From positions 1-64,000 of the forward strand of contig NZ_JAHKQL010000023.1 in assembly GCF_018861005.1 (NCBI RefSeq): a DNA stretch of 64,000 bases. Direction: 5' to 3'. The notes under the pieces are model-generated. The model was not told the origin of the DNA. It worked only from the letters and a program-made list of their open reading frames with translations, and did not search any database. Positions 45,639-53,773 of the stretch are shown here, piece after piece. How positions within the stretch are numbered: position 1 is the first letter of the stretch; every line of letters begins with the position of its first letter. Position numbers and translations under genes: made by a program. This DNA is from Polaribacter vadi. GTDB lineage: Bacteria; Bacteroidota; Bacteroidia; Flavobacteriales; Flavobacteriaceae.

Positions 45639-46433
45639 ATGTTAGGAATTATTTTTACCTTATTAATGCTAGTGCTTTTACAAGCCGTTTTAGGATTCGA
45701 CAATTTATTGTACATTTCTTTAGAATCTAAAAAAGCACCAGAAGCAGATCAAAAAAAAGTTAGAAAAACAGGAATTTTAATTGCCATTGTTCTTAGAATT
45801 GTTTTGTTATTTGTACTTGTTTCTATTATCGACTTTTTTCAAGAACCTTTTTCTTTTTTATCAGGTGAAATTGAAGATATTATCCATTTTGCATTTAATG
45901 GTCACAGTATTATTGTTCTTTTAGGTGGTGGTTTTATTATTTATACAGCCATTAAAGAAATTTGGCATATGATTTCTACCAAAGGTTTAGAGGTTGATGA
46001 TATGGCTACTGAAAAAAAATCTAAATCTGCAAATGCAGTAATTACTAGTATTGTAATTATGAATTTAGTTTTCTCTTTCGACTCAATTTTAGCTGCAATT
46101 GGTTTAACCAGCGAAATTGAAAATCCTACAACCGCTTTTATAGTGATGGCTATTGCTATTGTAATAAGTGGTTTATTAATGCTTATTATGGCTGATAGAA
46201 TTTCTACTTTTTTATCTAAAAATAGAATGTATGAGGTTTTAGGTTTGTTTATATTATTTATTGTTGGAATTATGCTAGTTACAGAAGGTGGCCATTTAGC
46301 ACATTTAAAACTTTTCGGAAACGAAATTGTACCAATGAGTAAAACAACGTTCTATTTTGTGTTGGCTATTTTAATTATTGTAGATGTTGTACAAGGTAGA
46401 TATCAAAAGAAATTACTTTCTGAAAAAAAATAA
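45639..46433 (+). CDS. TerC family integral membrane protein
   Basis: A 264-residue protein with about seven helices. The family motifs are the early LEAVLGFDNLLYISL-like stretch (QAVLGFDNLLYISLESKK, about 16-33) with conserved Asp, and MNLVFSFDSILAAIGLT (about 142-158) in the second half. TerC-type proteins are linked to metal ion export, including manganese, and to tellurite resistance. The acidic residues in both membrane motifs are retained. The start was chosen at 45639 because the promoter box overlaps the earlier TTG at 45603. A strong terminator follows. Confidence 0.9.
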   Translation: MLGIIFTLLMLVLLQAVLGFDNLLYISLESKKAPEADQKKVRKTGILIAIVLRIVLLFVLVSIIDFFQEPFSFLSGEIEDIIHFAFNGHSIIVLLGGGFIIYTAIKEIWHMISTKGLEVDDMATEKKSKSANAVITSIVIMNLVFSFDSILAAIGLTSEIENPTTAFIVMAIAIVISGLLMLIMADRISTFLSKNRMYEVLGLFILFIVGIMLVTEGGHLAHLKLFGNEIVPMSKTTFYFVLAILIIVDVVQGRYQKKLLSEKK

Positions 46434-46441
46434 TAATTAAT

Positions 46442-46475
46442 AAAAAACCGTTACTTACTTAGTAACGGTTTTTTT
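46442..46475. terminator. Bidirectional terminator after the TerC-like gene
   Basis: AAAAAACCGTTACT pairs perfectly with AGTAACGGTTTTTT around five bases. The stop codon of the convergent gene (46474) lies inside its T run, so the gene end and the terminator overlap. Confidence 0.85.
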
Positions 46476-46842
46476 ATTGTATTTCATCAATAGAATCTTG
46501 TAGTCTTTTTATGATGATTTGTTTAATTCTTCTATTAAATTCGGATGAATTGTTTTGATAAATTTCATATTCATCCATAGAAAAATGACCTAAAATTGTA
46601 CCTAAAATTTGATTTTTAAATTGTAAATCTTTTTCTAAAACAGATTTTATTTTTCCTCTTTTCTTTTGTTCTGATAATATTGAAAAATCAACTTTTCTTT
46701 TTATTAAATACGTTTTAAAAAAAGCAATTAACAATGTGTGTTGCATTTTAATAATTGGTCTTAAAACCGTGTTTTGAAAAGTTTCTGTTTCTGTAGTACT
46801 TTCACTAACTAAATCCGATAAAATTGGTCTTTCTTTTTTCAT
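46474..46842 (-). CDS. Conserved hypothetical protein
   Basis: A 122-residue soluble, mainly helical protein. FQNTVLRPIIKMQHTLLIAFFKTYLIKRK (about 22-50) and TILGHFSMDEYEIYQNNSSEFNRRI (about 82-106) are blocks I recall from a widespread flavobacterial family that is often labelled glyoxalase in databases, although no glyoxalase metal motif is present. I do not assign a function. It overlaps the upstream gene by four bases and is probably co-translated with it. Confidence 0.6.
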   Translation of the reverse strand: MKKERPILSDLVSESTTETETFQNTVLRPIIKMQHTLLIAFFKTYLIKRKVDFSILSEQKKRGKIKSVLEKDLQFKNQILGTILGHFSMDEYEIYQNNSSEFNRRIKQIIIKRLQDSIDEIQ

Positions 46843-47318
46843 CTATCTAACAATTCATCTAATTCCAATTGATAATCATATTGCAAATCTTCGTGTAATT
46901 TTTCAATCGCTTTTTTTATCATTCTTACTTGAGCGTCAAACACATTTTGCAAACGCTGACTTCTGTTTATAGAAGGTTTCATTTCTTTTAATTTCTTGCA
47001 GAAATACAAAAGCAATTCAGTTTCTGTTTCTTTCTTTTTAGAATATCTGATAAACTTTTTGGTAAGCGATAAAATTTTACGCACACTTTTTCTGATGTAA
47101 AAATAACTCTTGGTATTTATATCAGAAAACTGCTCATCCATTTGATCTTTAATAGATTGAATATAACCTTCTTCATTATGAGATTCGAATAATAAATAAG
47201 TTAATAACTCTTTATTTTCTTTCTTAAATCTTGATAAATGCAAGCACAACTCTTTTAACTCATCTGCAGATTTATGAGATAATTCGTCTTTGAGTTGTTT
47301 TATAGTTACTGCTTTCAA
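46839..47318 (-). CDS. Conserved hypothetical helical protein (possibly DUF6155)
   Basis: A 159-residue, strongly charged, all-helical protein. The N-terminus TIKQLKDELSHKSADELKELCLHLSRFKKENKELLTYLL resembles the start of DUF6155-type proteins, and the C-terminal half has coiled-coil character (YSKKKETETELLLYFCKKLKEMKPS, then ending in LELDELLDR). No enzymatic motif is visible. It is the first of a two-gene unit with the 122-residue protein (four-base overlap). Confidence 0.5.
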   Translation of the reverse strand: MKAVTIKQLKDELSHKSADELKELCLHLSRFKKENKELLTYLLFESHNEEGYIQSIKDQMDEQFSDINTKSYFYIRKSVRKILSLTKKFIRYSKKKETETELLLYFCKKLKEMKPSINRSQRLQNVFDAQVRMIKKAIEKLHEDLQYDYQLELDELLDR

Positions 47319-47370
47319 ATATAATTTTGTTTAACTTATGATAATAAGTTTAAGATGAAAAAAGGAAAAA

Positions 47371-47397
47371 CCTACAAGGTTTTGAAAACCTTGCAGG
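47371..47397. repeat. Short palindromic repeat, copy C
   Basis: CCTACAAGGTTTT pairs with AAAACCTTGCAGG around one G. The same A/C mismatch as in copy B is kept. It ends ten bases from the fabV stop codon. Confidence 0.75.
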
Positions 47398-47406
47398 AAA
47401 ATATTT

Positions 47407-48594
47407 TTACTGTTCGCTAGGTATTTTTACAACCTCGTTAACATCAGCATTATAATCTACACCATCAACTTTAAAACCAAATAGGTTAAAAAATTCATTA
47501 CTGTAACCTTCTAAATCTCCTAATTCTGATAAATTTTCTGTAGTTGCTTTTTTCCAAAGTTCAGCAATTTCTGCTTGTACATCTTCGCGCATTTCCCAAT
47601 CATCAATTCTAATTCTACCTTTATCATCTAAAGATAAGTCACCACCAAATAAACGCTCACTATACAAACGTTCTATTTGCTCAATACAACCTTCGTGAAT
47701 TCCTTTTTCTTTCATCACTTTAAACAATAACGAAATATATAAAGGAATTACAGGAATTGCAGAACTAGCTTGAGTTACCAAAGCTTTATTTACAGAAACA
47801 TAAGCATTTCCGTTAATCGATTTTAAATCATTAGTAATTTCAAAAGCTGTTTTTTCTAAATCGTCTTTTGCTGCACCAATTGTCCCATTTCTGTAAACTG
47901 GTTTTGTAACTTCTGGGCCAATATAAGAATAAGCCACAGTTGTTGCGCCTTCAGAAAGTAGGTTTTCTGCTTGTAAAGCATCCATCCACATTTTCCAATC
48001 TTCACCACCCATTACTGTAACTGTATTTGCAATATCATCTCCTTCAGCAGGATTTATTGATATTTCTGATACATTACCTGTATGAAAATCTACTGTTTTA
48101 TTAGTAAAAACTTCGCCAATTGGTTTTAAAACTGATTTAAATCTTTTGCCTGTATTTGGGTGTTTTCTTACTGGTGATGCTAAACTGTAAATTACCAAAT
48201 CTACCTGACCTAAATCTTCTTTTATTAGATTTACAACTTGCTCTTTTATTTCATTAGAAAAAGCATCTCCGTTTATACTTTTTGCATACAAACCTGCTTT
48301 GTGAGCGTGTTTTTCAAAAGCTGCAGTATTGTAATAACCAGGAGAACCTGGTCTACCTTCTGTTGGTGGTTTATCAAAGAAAACACCTATTGTTGCTGCA
48401 TCTGAACCAAATGCACTTGTAATTCTAGATGCTAATCCAAAACCTGTTGATGCCCCTAAAACTAACACTTTTTTTGCGCCTTCTATTTTACCTTTAGATT
48501 TAACATATTCTATTTGATTGATTACGTTTTGCTCACAACCAGTTGGATGTGAAGTTAAACAAATAAATCCTCTTGTTCTTGGTTCTATAATCAT
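47407..48594 (-). CDS. fabV: Enoyl-[acyl-carrier-protein]/enoyl-CoA reductase FabV
   Basis: Reduces trans-2-enoyl thioesters with NADH in the last step of fatty-acid elongation. The 395-residue protein has the distinct FabV start RTRGFICLTSHPTGCEQNV (about 6-24), the Rossmann region KVLVLGASTGFGLASRI (about 41-57), and the active-site Tyr-x8-Lys motif in YIGPEVTKPVYRNGTIGAAKDDL. FabV is triclosan-insensitive in characterised bacteria. Palindromic repeats lie at both ends (47371-47397 and 48610-48641). Confidence 0.95.
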   Translation of the reverse strand: MIIEPRTRGFICLTSHPTGCEQNVINQIEYVKSKGKIEGAKKVLVLGASTGFGLASRITSAFGSDAATIGVFFDKPPTEGRPGSPGYYNTAAFEKHAHKAGLYAKSINGDAFSNEIKEQVVNLIKEDLGQVDLVIYSLASPVRKHPNTGKRFKSVLKPIGEVFTNKTVDFHTGNVSEISINPAEGDDIANTVTVMGGEDWKMWMDALQAENLLSEGATTVAYSYIGPEVTKPVYRNGTIGAAKDDLEKTAFEITNDLKSINGNAYVSVNKALVTQASSAIPVIPLYISLLFKVMKEKGIHEGCIEQIERLYSERLFGGDLSLDDKGRIRIDDWEMREDVQAEIAELWKKATTENLSELGDLEGYSNEFFNLFGFKVDGVDYNADVNEVVKIPSEQ

Positions 48595-48609
48595 TTTTTT
48601 AATTTATGA

Positions 48610-48641
48610 AGACCTTTCAGGTTTTAAAAACCTGTAAGGTC
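48610..48641. repeat. Short palindromic repeat, copy D
   Basis: AGACCTTTCAGGTTTT pairs with AAAACCTGTAAGGTCT, one mismatch at the T/T position. It lies between the purC stop (48655) and the fabV start, probably as the purC terminator. Confidence 0.75.
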
Positions 48642-48654
48642 TATGTAATTCTAC

Positions 48655-49602
48655 TTATTTTGATAAAAAAGAATTTACATTCTCTTCAATTCTTTGTAAC
48701 ACATTTTCTGTAGCTGCTTTTACAAAGGTTTCTCCAGTAATTTGTTCGTACAATTCTATGTATCTGTTCGAAATTTCGATGATTTTTTCATCAGACATTT
48801 CTGGTATTTCTTGATTTTCTTTTCCTTGAAAACCATTTTCTATCAACCATTGACGCACAAATTCTTTAGATAATTGTTTTTGAGCTTCGTTATTGTCTTG
48901 TCTTTCTTGATAACCATCAGCATAAAAATAACGAGAAGAATCTGGAGTATGAATTTCATCAATCAAAACAATTTTACCATCTTTTGTTTTACCAAATTCG
49001 TATTTAGTATCAACCAAAATTAAGCCTCTTTTTACAGCGATTTCTGTTCCTCTTTTAAATAAAGCTTTTGTATAATTTTCTAAAATGATGTAATCTTCTT
49101 CAGAAACAATACCTTTTGCTAAAATGTCCTCTCTAGAAATATCTTCATCATGTTCGCCATTATCTGCTTTGGTTGATGGTGTAATTAAAGGTTCTGGAAA
49201 TTTATCATTTTCTTTTAAACCTTCTGCCATTACTACTCCACACAATTCTCTTTTACCCAATTTATATTCACGAGCTGCATGACCAGAAAGGTAACCTCTA
49301 ATGACCATTTCTACTTTAAAAGGTTCGCACAAATGACCAACTGCCACATTTTCATCTGGATTTGCTATTAACCAATTAGGAACAATGTCTGCTGTCTCGT
49401 TCATCATTTTGGTTGCAATCTGATTTAAAATTTGCCCTTTAAAAGGAATTTGACGTGGTAAAATTACATCGAAAGCAGAAAGCCTATCAGAAGCAATCAT
49501 TACTAAAAGTTCATCATTTATATTATAAACTTCTCTTACTTTGCCTTTGTAAACAGACTTTTGTTTTGGAAACTTAAAATTGGTTTCGTTTATGGTATTC
49601 AT
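48655..49602 (-). CDS. purC: SAICAR synthetase
   Basis: Phosphoribosylaminoimidazole-succinocarboxamide synthase joins aspartate to CAIR with ATP in purine synthesis. The 315-residue protein has the family's nucleotide-binding start [14 protein letters not shown] (about 17-30) and [15 protein letters not shown], the [17 protein letters not shown] block, and [13 protein letters not shown] followed by [12 protein letters not shown]. Length matches the long bacterial/eukaryotic-type enzyme. It stands as a single unit between the 206-residue membrane protein gene and fabV. Confidence 0.97.
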   Translation of the reverse strand: MNTINETNFKFPKQKSVYKGKVREVYNINDELLVMIASDRLSAFDVILPRQIPFKGQILNQIATKMMNETADIVPNWLIANPDENVAVGHLCEPFKVEMVIRGYLSGHAAREYKLGKRELCGVVMAEGLKENDKFPEPLITPSTKADNGEHDEDISREDILAKGIVSEEDYIILENYTKALFKRGTEIAVKRGLILVDTKYEFGKTKDGKIVLIDEIHTPDSSRYFYADGYQERQDNNEAQKQLSKEFVRQWLIENGFQGKENQEIPEMSDEKIIEISNRYIELYEQITGETFVKAATENVLQRIEENVNSFLSK

Positions 49603-49648
49603 TATTTTAGTTATGTTGTTGTTGCTGCAAAAATAAGCTTTTCTTAAC

Positions 49649-50269
49649 TTATTCTTTTTTCTTTTGTAATACTTTTATTTGCTTTAAATTATCTGTAATT
49701 GGTGTTGCTGTAATTACTTTTTCGCCAGGAATAAAATAGAAAAAATAAGCAGAATTTTGGCCTATTTTACGAACATCTAATCTAGTGTTATCTTTAAAAA
49801 TTAAAGTGTAATTAGGTATAATTTCTTTATTGGTATATTTATGTTTCATTCCTATTCCCATACCAGTTCTCATGGAAATAAATAATAAAAAGAAAATAAA
49901 CATCATACCAGGAATTATATTTTTCTTCTCTTTTAATAACGCGTACTTTTTATCCCATTTTTCTATGTTGTACATTTTTCTGTACCACTTTTTTTCTCTT
50001 AAATAAGCGTAAAAACTAAACATCCATTTTGTAAAGTACAAATACATTAACCAAAACATAAAACCTAAAAAGAGTGATATTTTCCAATTATTGGTTAACA
50101 AACTGATAGGAGAAATTAAAGCATCTAAAATTGTGGTATAGTTTAAATAAGAAACTCCGAAAATTCCATAAAAAATGGCATCGCTTACAATACCTAAAAT
50201 AATTAGATATAAATATCCAATGTAAAAGTAGTCTTGTAAGCCTAATTTCTCTTTTTCTATCTTAATCAT
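49649..50269 (-). CDS. Hypothetical membrane protein
   Basis: A 206-residue protein with three probable membrane helices (about 14-36, 62-86 and 115-133) and a C-terminal soluble part (about 140-206). That part ends in [20 protein letters not shown] and looks like a small beta domain. I do not recognise a family. The gene overlaps the phoH stop by four bases, so its translation depends on phoH, but no functional link is known. Confidence 0.6.
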   Translation of the reverse strand: MIKIEKEKLGLQDYFYIGYLYLIILGIVSDAIFYGIFGVSYLNYTTILDALISPISLLTNNWKISLFLGFMFWLMYLYFTKWMFSFYAYLREKKWYRKMYNIEKWDKKYALLKEKKNIIPGMMFIFFLLFISMRTGMGIGMKHKYTNKEIIPNYTLIFKDNTRLDVRKIGQNSAYFFYFIPGEKVITATPITDNLKQIKVLQKKKE

Positions 50270-51219
50270 TCAGTTTCTATACTTTTATATGCTGTAATTA
50301 TTTTCTTAACCAGTCTGTGTCTTACAACATCTTTATCATCAAGAAAAACTTGACCTATTCCTTCAATATTTTTTAACGCTAAAAGAGATTCTTTTAAACC
50401 AGAAACTTGTTTTCTTGGTAAATCTATTTGTCCTGGATCTCCTGTAATAATAAATTTAGCACTTTTACCCATTCTTGTTAAAAACATTTTCATTTGATTA
50501 TGGGTTGTGTTCTGAGCTTCATCTAAAATAACAAATGCACTATCTAAAGTTCTACCTCTCATAAATGCCAAAGGTGCAATTTGAATAACTCCTTTTTCTA
50601 AATGCGATTCTAATTTTTCATGCGGAATCATATCTCGTAAAGCATCATATAAAGGCTGCATATAAGGATCAAGTTTGTCTTTTAAATCTCCAGGTAAAAA
50701 ACCAAGATTTTCTCCAGATTCTACAGCAGGTCTAGTTAAAATTATTCGTCTAACATCTTTTTCTTTTAACGCTTTAACAGCCAATGCAACAGCAGTATAC
50801 GTTTTACCTGTACCTGCAGGACCAACAGCAAAAAGCATATCATTTTTTTCCATTAATGATACCATTTTTCGCTGATTTTCTGTTTGTGGTTTAATTAATT
50901 TACCACTAACACCATGCACTAAAATATCTTTTGCGTTTCTTGCTGCAGTTGTTTTTTCTTCGTTACCTGTAGATGTTAAAATACGCTCAATGCTATTTTC
51001 ATCTAACTTGTTGTAGCGATTAAAATATTTAATTAAACGTTCTAATCGTGTTTCGAATTCATCTAAAATATCTGCTTCTCCATAAATTTTAAGTTTAGAT
51101 CCGCGAGCAACAATTTTAATTTTCGGGAAGTATCTTTTTAATTGCTCTATTGTACTATTCTGTGTACCAAAGAAATCTTTTGGGTTAATTTCCGTTAACT
51201 CTATAATGCGTTCGTTCAA
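50266..51219 (-). CDS. PhoH family ATPase
   Basis: A 317-residue cytoplasmic ATPase related to the second half of superfamily I helicases, in the group that includes YbeZ. A KH-like N-terminal region (about 10-70) precedes the P-loop domain with Walker A GPAGTGKT (133-140), VRRIILTRPAVESGENLGFLPGD and Walker B AFVILDEAQNTT. YbeZ-type proteins work with the endonuclease YbeY in rRNA maturation, which is the likely role here. It precedes and overlaps the membrane-protein gene. Confidence 0.93.
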   Translation of the reverse strand: MNERIIELTEINPKDFFGTQNSTIEQLKRYFPKIKIVARGSKLKIYGEADILDEFETRLERLIKYFNRYNKLDENSIERILTSTGNEEKTTAARNAKDILVHGVSGKLIKPQTENQRKMVSLMEKNDMLFAVGPAGTGKTYTAVALAVKALKEKDVRRIILTRPAVESGENLGFLPGDLKDKLDPYMQPLYDALRDMIPHEKLESHLEKGVIQIAPLAFMRGRTLDSAFVILDEAQNTTHNQMKMFLTRMGKSAKFIITGDPGQIDLPRKQVSGLKESLLALKNIEGIGQVFLDDKDVVRHRLVKKIITAYKSIETE

Positions 51220-51289
51220 ATGATTATATTTTATAGTTTGTTACAATTTTATTTCAACTAAAAGTAGTAATTAAAACTACTAAAATGAT

Positions 51290-51297
51290 TAGATTTG
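51290..51297 (+). promoter_or_regulatory. -7 box of the SAM hydrolase operon
   Basis: TAGATTTG followed by C, 48 bases before the ATG at 51346. A small inverted repeat AGTAGT-N7-ACTACT (51263-51281) lies just upstream, between the divergent phoH and hydrolase genes. Confidence 0.55.
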
Positions 51298-51345
51298 CTT
51301 AAAATAGTTAACAACTTTTACACAATTAATTAACAGTAGGTAGCA

Positions 51346-52206
51346 ATGTCTTTAATTACTTTAACAACAGATTTTGGAACTAAAGATCACTTTGTAGGTG
51401 CTGTAAAAGGGGCTATTTACTCAGAATTAGCAGATGCTAGAATTGTAGATATTACACATGAAATATCTCCATTTAACATTACAGAAACTGCGTATATTTT
51501 AAAAAATTCTTACAAAAGTTTTCCTAAAGGCACTATACATATTATTGGTGTAGATTCTGAGTTGAGTAAAGATAACAAGCATATTGCTATGTCTTTAGAC
51601 GATCATTTTTTTGTGTGCCCAGATAATGGGTTAATCTCAATGATTGCATCAGAAATTAATCCTACAAAAATTGTAGAAATTAATATTCACGATAGAATTG
51701 AAAGCAGTTTTCCTGTTTTAGATGTATTTGTAAAAGTAGCCTGTTTTATTGCCAGAGGTGGAAATTTAACGGTTATTGGTAGAGAAATTTTTGATTTTAA
51801 AAAGTTAGTTGAAATTCAGCCAAAAGTAAATCAAGCAAAAAATCAAATTATTGGTGGAGTTTTATATATTGATAATTATGGAAATTTAATAACCAACATC
51901 AGTAAAAAAATGTTTAGCGATATTGGTAAAGGACGAGATTTTAAAATTAATGCATCTCGTTATTCATTTACCAAAATCTATAATAAATACAACGAAATTA
52001 CTGGCGATAATTCTAAAGACTCAAGACAGTTTGATGGCAATAAACTTGCCCTTTTTAACTCTGCAGATTTTCTAGAAATTGCCATTTATAGAAGTAATTT
52101 AAAAACAGTTGGTGGTGCTTCTACTCTATTAGGTTTAGAATATAGAGATCCAATTATTATTGATTTTTTCACAGAATCTAAACCAGAATACTCGTCTTTA
52201 TCTTAA
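51346..52206 (+). CDS. S-adenosyl-L-methionine hydrolase (DUF62 family)
   Basis: A 286-residue member of the SAM hydroxide adenosyltransferase family, related to chlorinase and fluorinase, which splits S-adenosylmethionine into adenosine and methionine. Conserved blocks are LITLTTDFGTKDHFVGAVKG (about 3-22), VDITHEISPFNI (about 39-50), HIIGVDSE and FFVCPDNGLIS (about 89-99), with a C-terminal beta-barrel domain. Halogenase-specific features cannot be judged here, and the hydrolase role is far more common. It leads a plus-strand run to gldG. Confidence 0.87.
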   Translation: MSLITLTTDFGTKDHFVGAVKGAIYSELADARIVDITHEISPFNITETAYILKNSYKSFPKGTIHIIGVDSELSKDNKHIAMSLDDHFFVCPDNGLISMIASEINPTKIVEINIHDRIESSFPVLDVFVKVACFIARGGNLTVIGREIFDFKKLVEIQPKVNQAKNQIIGGVLYIDNYGNLITNISKKMFSDIGKGRDFKINASRYSFTKIYNKYNEITGDNSKDSRQFDGNKLALFNSADFLEIAIYRSNLKTVGGASTLLGLEYRDPIIIDFFTESKPEYSSLS

Positions 52207-52212
52207 TTATTT

Positions 52213-52509
52213 ATGTTTGTTAGAATTGTAAAAATGAGTTTACACTCTAAATATATTGCTGAATTTCAGGAAATGTTTGATGAAAAAAAAGCTACAATAA
52301 GAAATTCTGATGGATGTAAGTTGCTAGAACTATATCAAGATAAAAACAATCCTGAAATATTTTTTACATACTCTTATTGGGAAAATGAAAGTGATTTAGA
52401 AAATTATAGAAATTCTGATTTTTTTAAAGCCACTTGGAAACAAACTAAAGGTTATTTTAATGCCAAACCTGAAGCTTGGAGTGTAGATAAAAGAGTAAGT
52501 ATTCATTAA
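52213..52509 (+). CDS. Antibiotic biosynthesis monooxygenase-like protein
   Basis: A 98-residue dimeric alpha-beta barrel protein of the ABM/quinol monooxygenase superfamily: VRIVKMSLHSKYIAEFQEMFDEKK at the start, SDGCKLLELYQDKNNPEIFFTYSYWENESDLENYRNSDFF in the middle. Such cofactor-free proteins oxidise quinol-like compounds or haem products, but many have no known activity. It starts six bases after the SAM hydrolase stop and 19 bases before the GNAT gene, probably within one operon. Confidence 0.83.
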   Translation: MFVRIVKMSLHSKYIAEFQEMFDEKKATIRNSDGCKLLELYQDKNNPEIFFTYSYWENESDLENYRNSDFFKATWKQTKGYFNAKPEAWSVDKRVSIH

Positions 52510-52528
52510 GCAGAAAGCAAATTTAAAA

Positions 52529-53053
52529 ATGAATTTCAACTTTAAGAATTTTCCTGAATTTAAAACCAAAAGATTACTTTTAAGAGAAGCTACTTTTAAG
52601 GATATAAATTCAGTTTTTGAATTACGTTCTTCTAAAGAAATTAATAAATTTGTTGGCACAAAAAGAGTACAAAATCTAGAAGAAGCTAAAGCTTTTATTG
52701 AAGTTTGTAAAAGTTTATATCAAAAAGAAAAAAGAATATTTTGGTTAATAGAATATCAAAATCAAGTGATTGGTAGTGTTGTTTTACATCAAATTGATAT
52801 TGATAAAAATTACTCAGAAATTGGTTATAAATTAAAACCTGAATTTCATAAAAAAGGAATAATGACAGAAGCAATGCAATCAGTTTTAACTTTTGGAAAA
52901 TCTAAAATGAAATTAAAAACCATAGAAGCTTTTACGCATAAAAATAATTTAGCTTCAATTGCTTTGTTAGAGAAATTAGATTTTGTTTTTCAGCCTAACA
53001 GAAAATGTAATACTTATGATTTTAATAGAATCTATAAATTAGAAATAAACTAA
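52529..53053 (+). CDS. GNAT-family N-acetyltransferase
   Basis: A 174-residue GNAT enzyme of the RimJ/RimL group. The opening FPEFKTKRLLLREATFKDINSVFEL, the acetyl-CoA segment GYKLKPEFHKKGIMTEAMQ (about 103-121) and the NNLASIALLEKLDFVFQ block near 142-158 define the fold. Its target is unknown. GldF starts at the base following its stop codon, so transcription and perhaps translation are coupled to the gliding genes, although no gliding role is known for it. Confidence 0.87.
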   Translation: MNFNFKNFPEFKTKRLLLREATFKDINSVFELRSSKEINKFVGTKRVQNLEEAKAFIEVCKSLYQKEKRIFWLIEYQNQVIGSVVLHQIDIDKNYSEIGYKLKPEFHKKGIMTEAMQSVLTFGKSKMKLKTIEAFTHKNNLASIALLEKLDFVFQPNRKCNTYDFNRIYKLEIN

Positions 53054-53773
53054 ATGTATCCTATTCTAAAAAAAGAATTCAACTCATTTTTTGCAAGCCC
53101 AATTGCCTATTTGGTTATAGGAGTTTTCTTGCTGATTAATGGTTTGTTTCTATTTATATTTAACGACGATTTTAACATCTTAAATGCTGGTTTTGCAGAT
53201 GTAACTCCGTTTTTTTATTTAGCACCTTGGGTGTTTTTATTTCTGATTCCAGCAATAACAATGAAAAGTTTTGCTGATGAATTTAATACAGGTACCATAG
53301 AACTTTTAAAAACAAAACCAATTTCTGATTGGCAAATTGTTCTAGGTAAATTTTGGGCTTCTCTCCTATTGGTTTGCATTGCTATTGTTCCTACTTTTAT
53401 TTATGTGTATACAGTTTATCAACTAGGCAATCCAGTTGGAAATATAGATTTTGGCAGTACAATTGGTTCTTATATTGGTTTGTTATTTTTAGCAGCAACT
53501 TACACTTCTGTGGGTTTATTTACATCAACTTTATCTAAAAATCAGATTGTTGCGTTTATTTTAGGTGTTTTTATTACGTTTTTTTTGTTCTACGGATTTG
53601 ACGCAATTGCAACTTCTTTTGGAAACAGTAGTTTAACCATTCAACAATTAGGTATTAACGAACATTTTAAAAGTATTTCTAGAGGTGTAATTGATACCAG
53701 AGATATTATTTACTTTTTAAGTGTTACGTTTTTCTTTTTATTCATCACTAAAACACGTTTAGACAATGAATAA
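53054..53773 (+). CDS. gldF: Gliding motility ABC transporter permease GldF
   Basis: Membrane subunit of the GldAFG transporter required for gliding in several Flavobacteriia. The 239-residue protein has about six helices and begins YPILKKEFNSFFASPIAYLVIG, the typical GldF start, followed by PFFYLAPWVFLFLIPAITMKSFADEFNTGTIELLKTKPISDWQIVLGKF, a hallmark of ABC-2 permeases. It overlaps gldG by eight bases. The ATPase gene gldA is not in the window, as is usual since it often lies elsewhere. Confidence 0.95.
   Translation: MYPILKKEFNSFFASPIAYLVIGVFLLINGLFLFIFNDDFNILNAGFADVTPFFYLAPWVFLFLIPAITMKSFADEFNTGTIELLKTKPISDWQIVLGKFWASLLLVCIAIVPTFIYVYTVYQLGNPVGNIDFGSTIGSYIGLLFLAATYTSVGLFTSTLSKNQIVAFILGVFITFFLFYGFDAIATSFGNSSLTIQQLGINEHFKSISRGVIDTRDIIYFLSVTFFFLFITKTRLDNE

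Noticed and set aside
51346..52206. Fluorinase or chlorinase
   Set aside because: The fold is shared, but halogenase-specific features could not be identified and no organohalogen genes are near. SAM hydrolase is the common activity.
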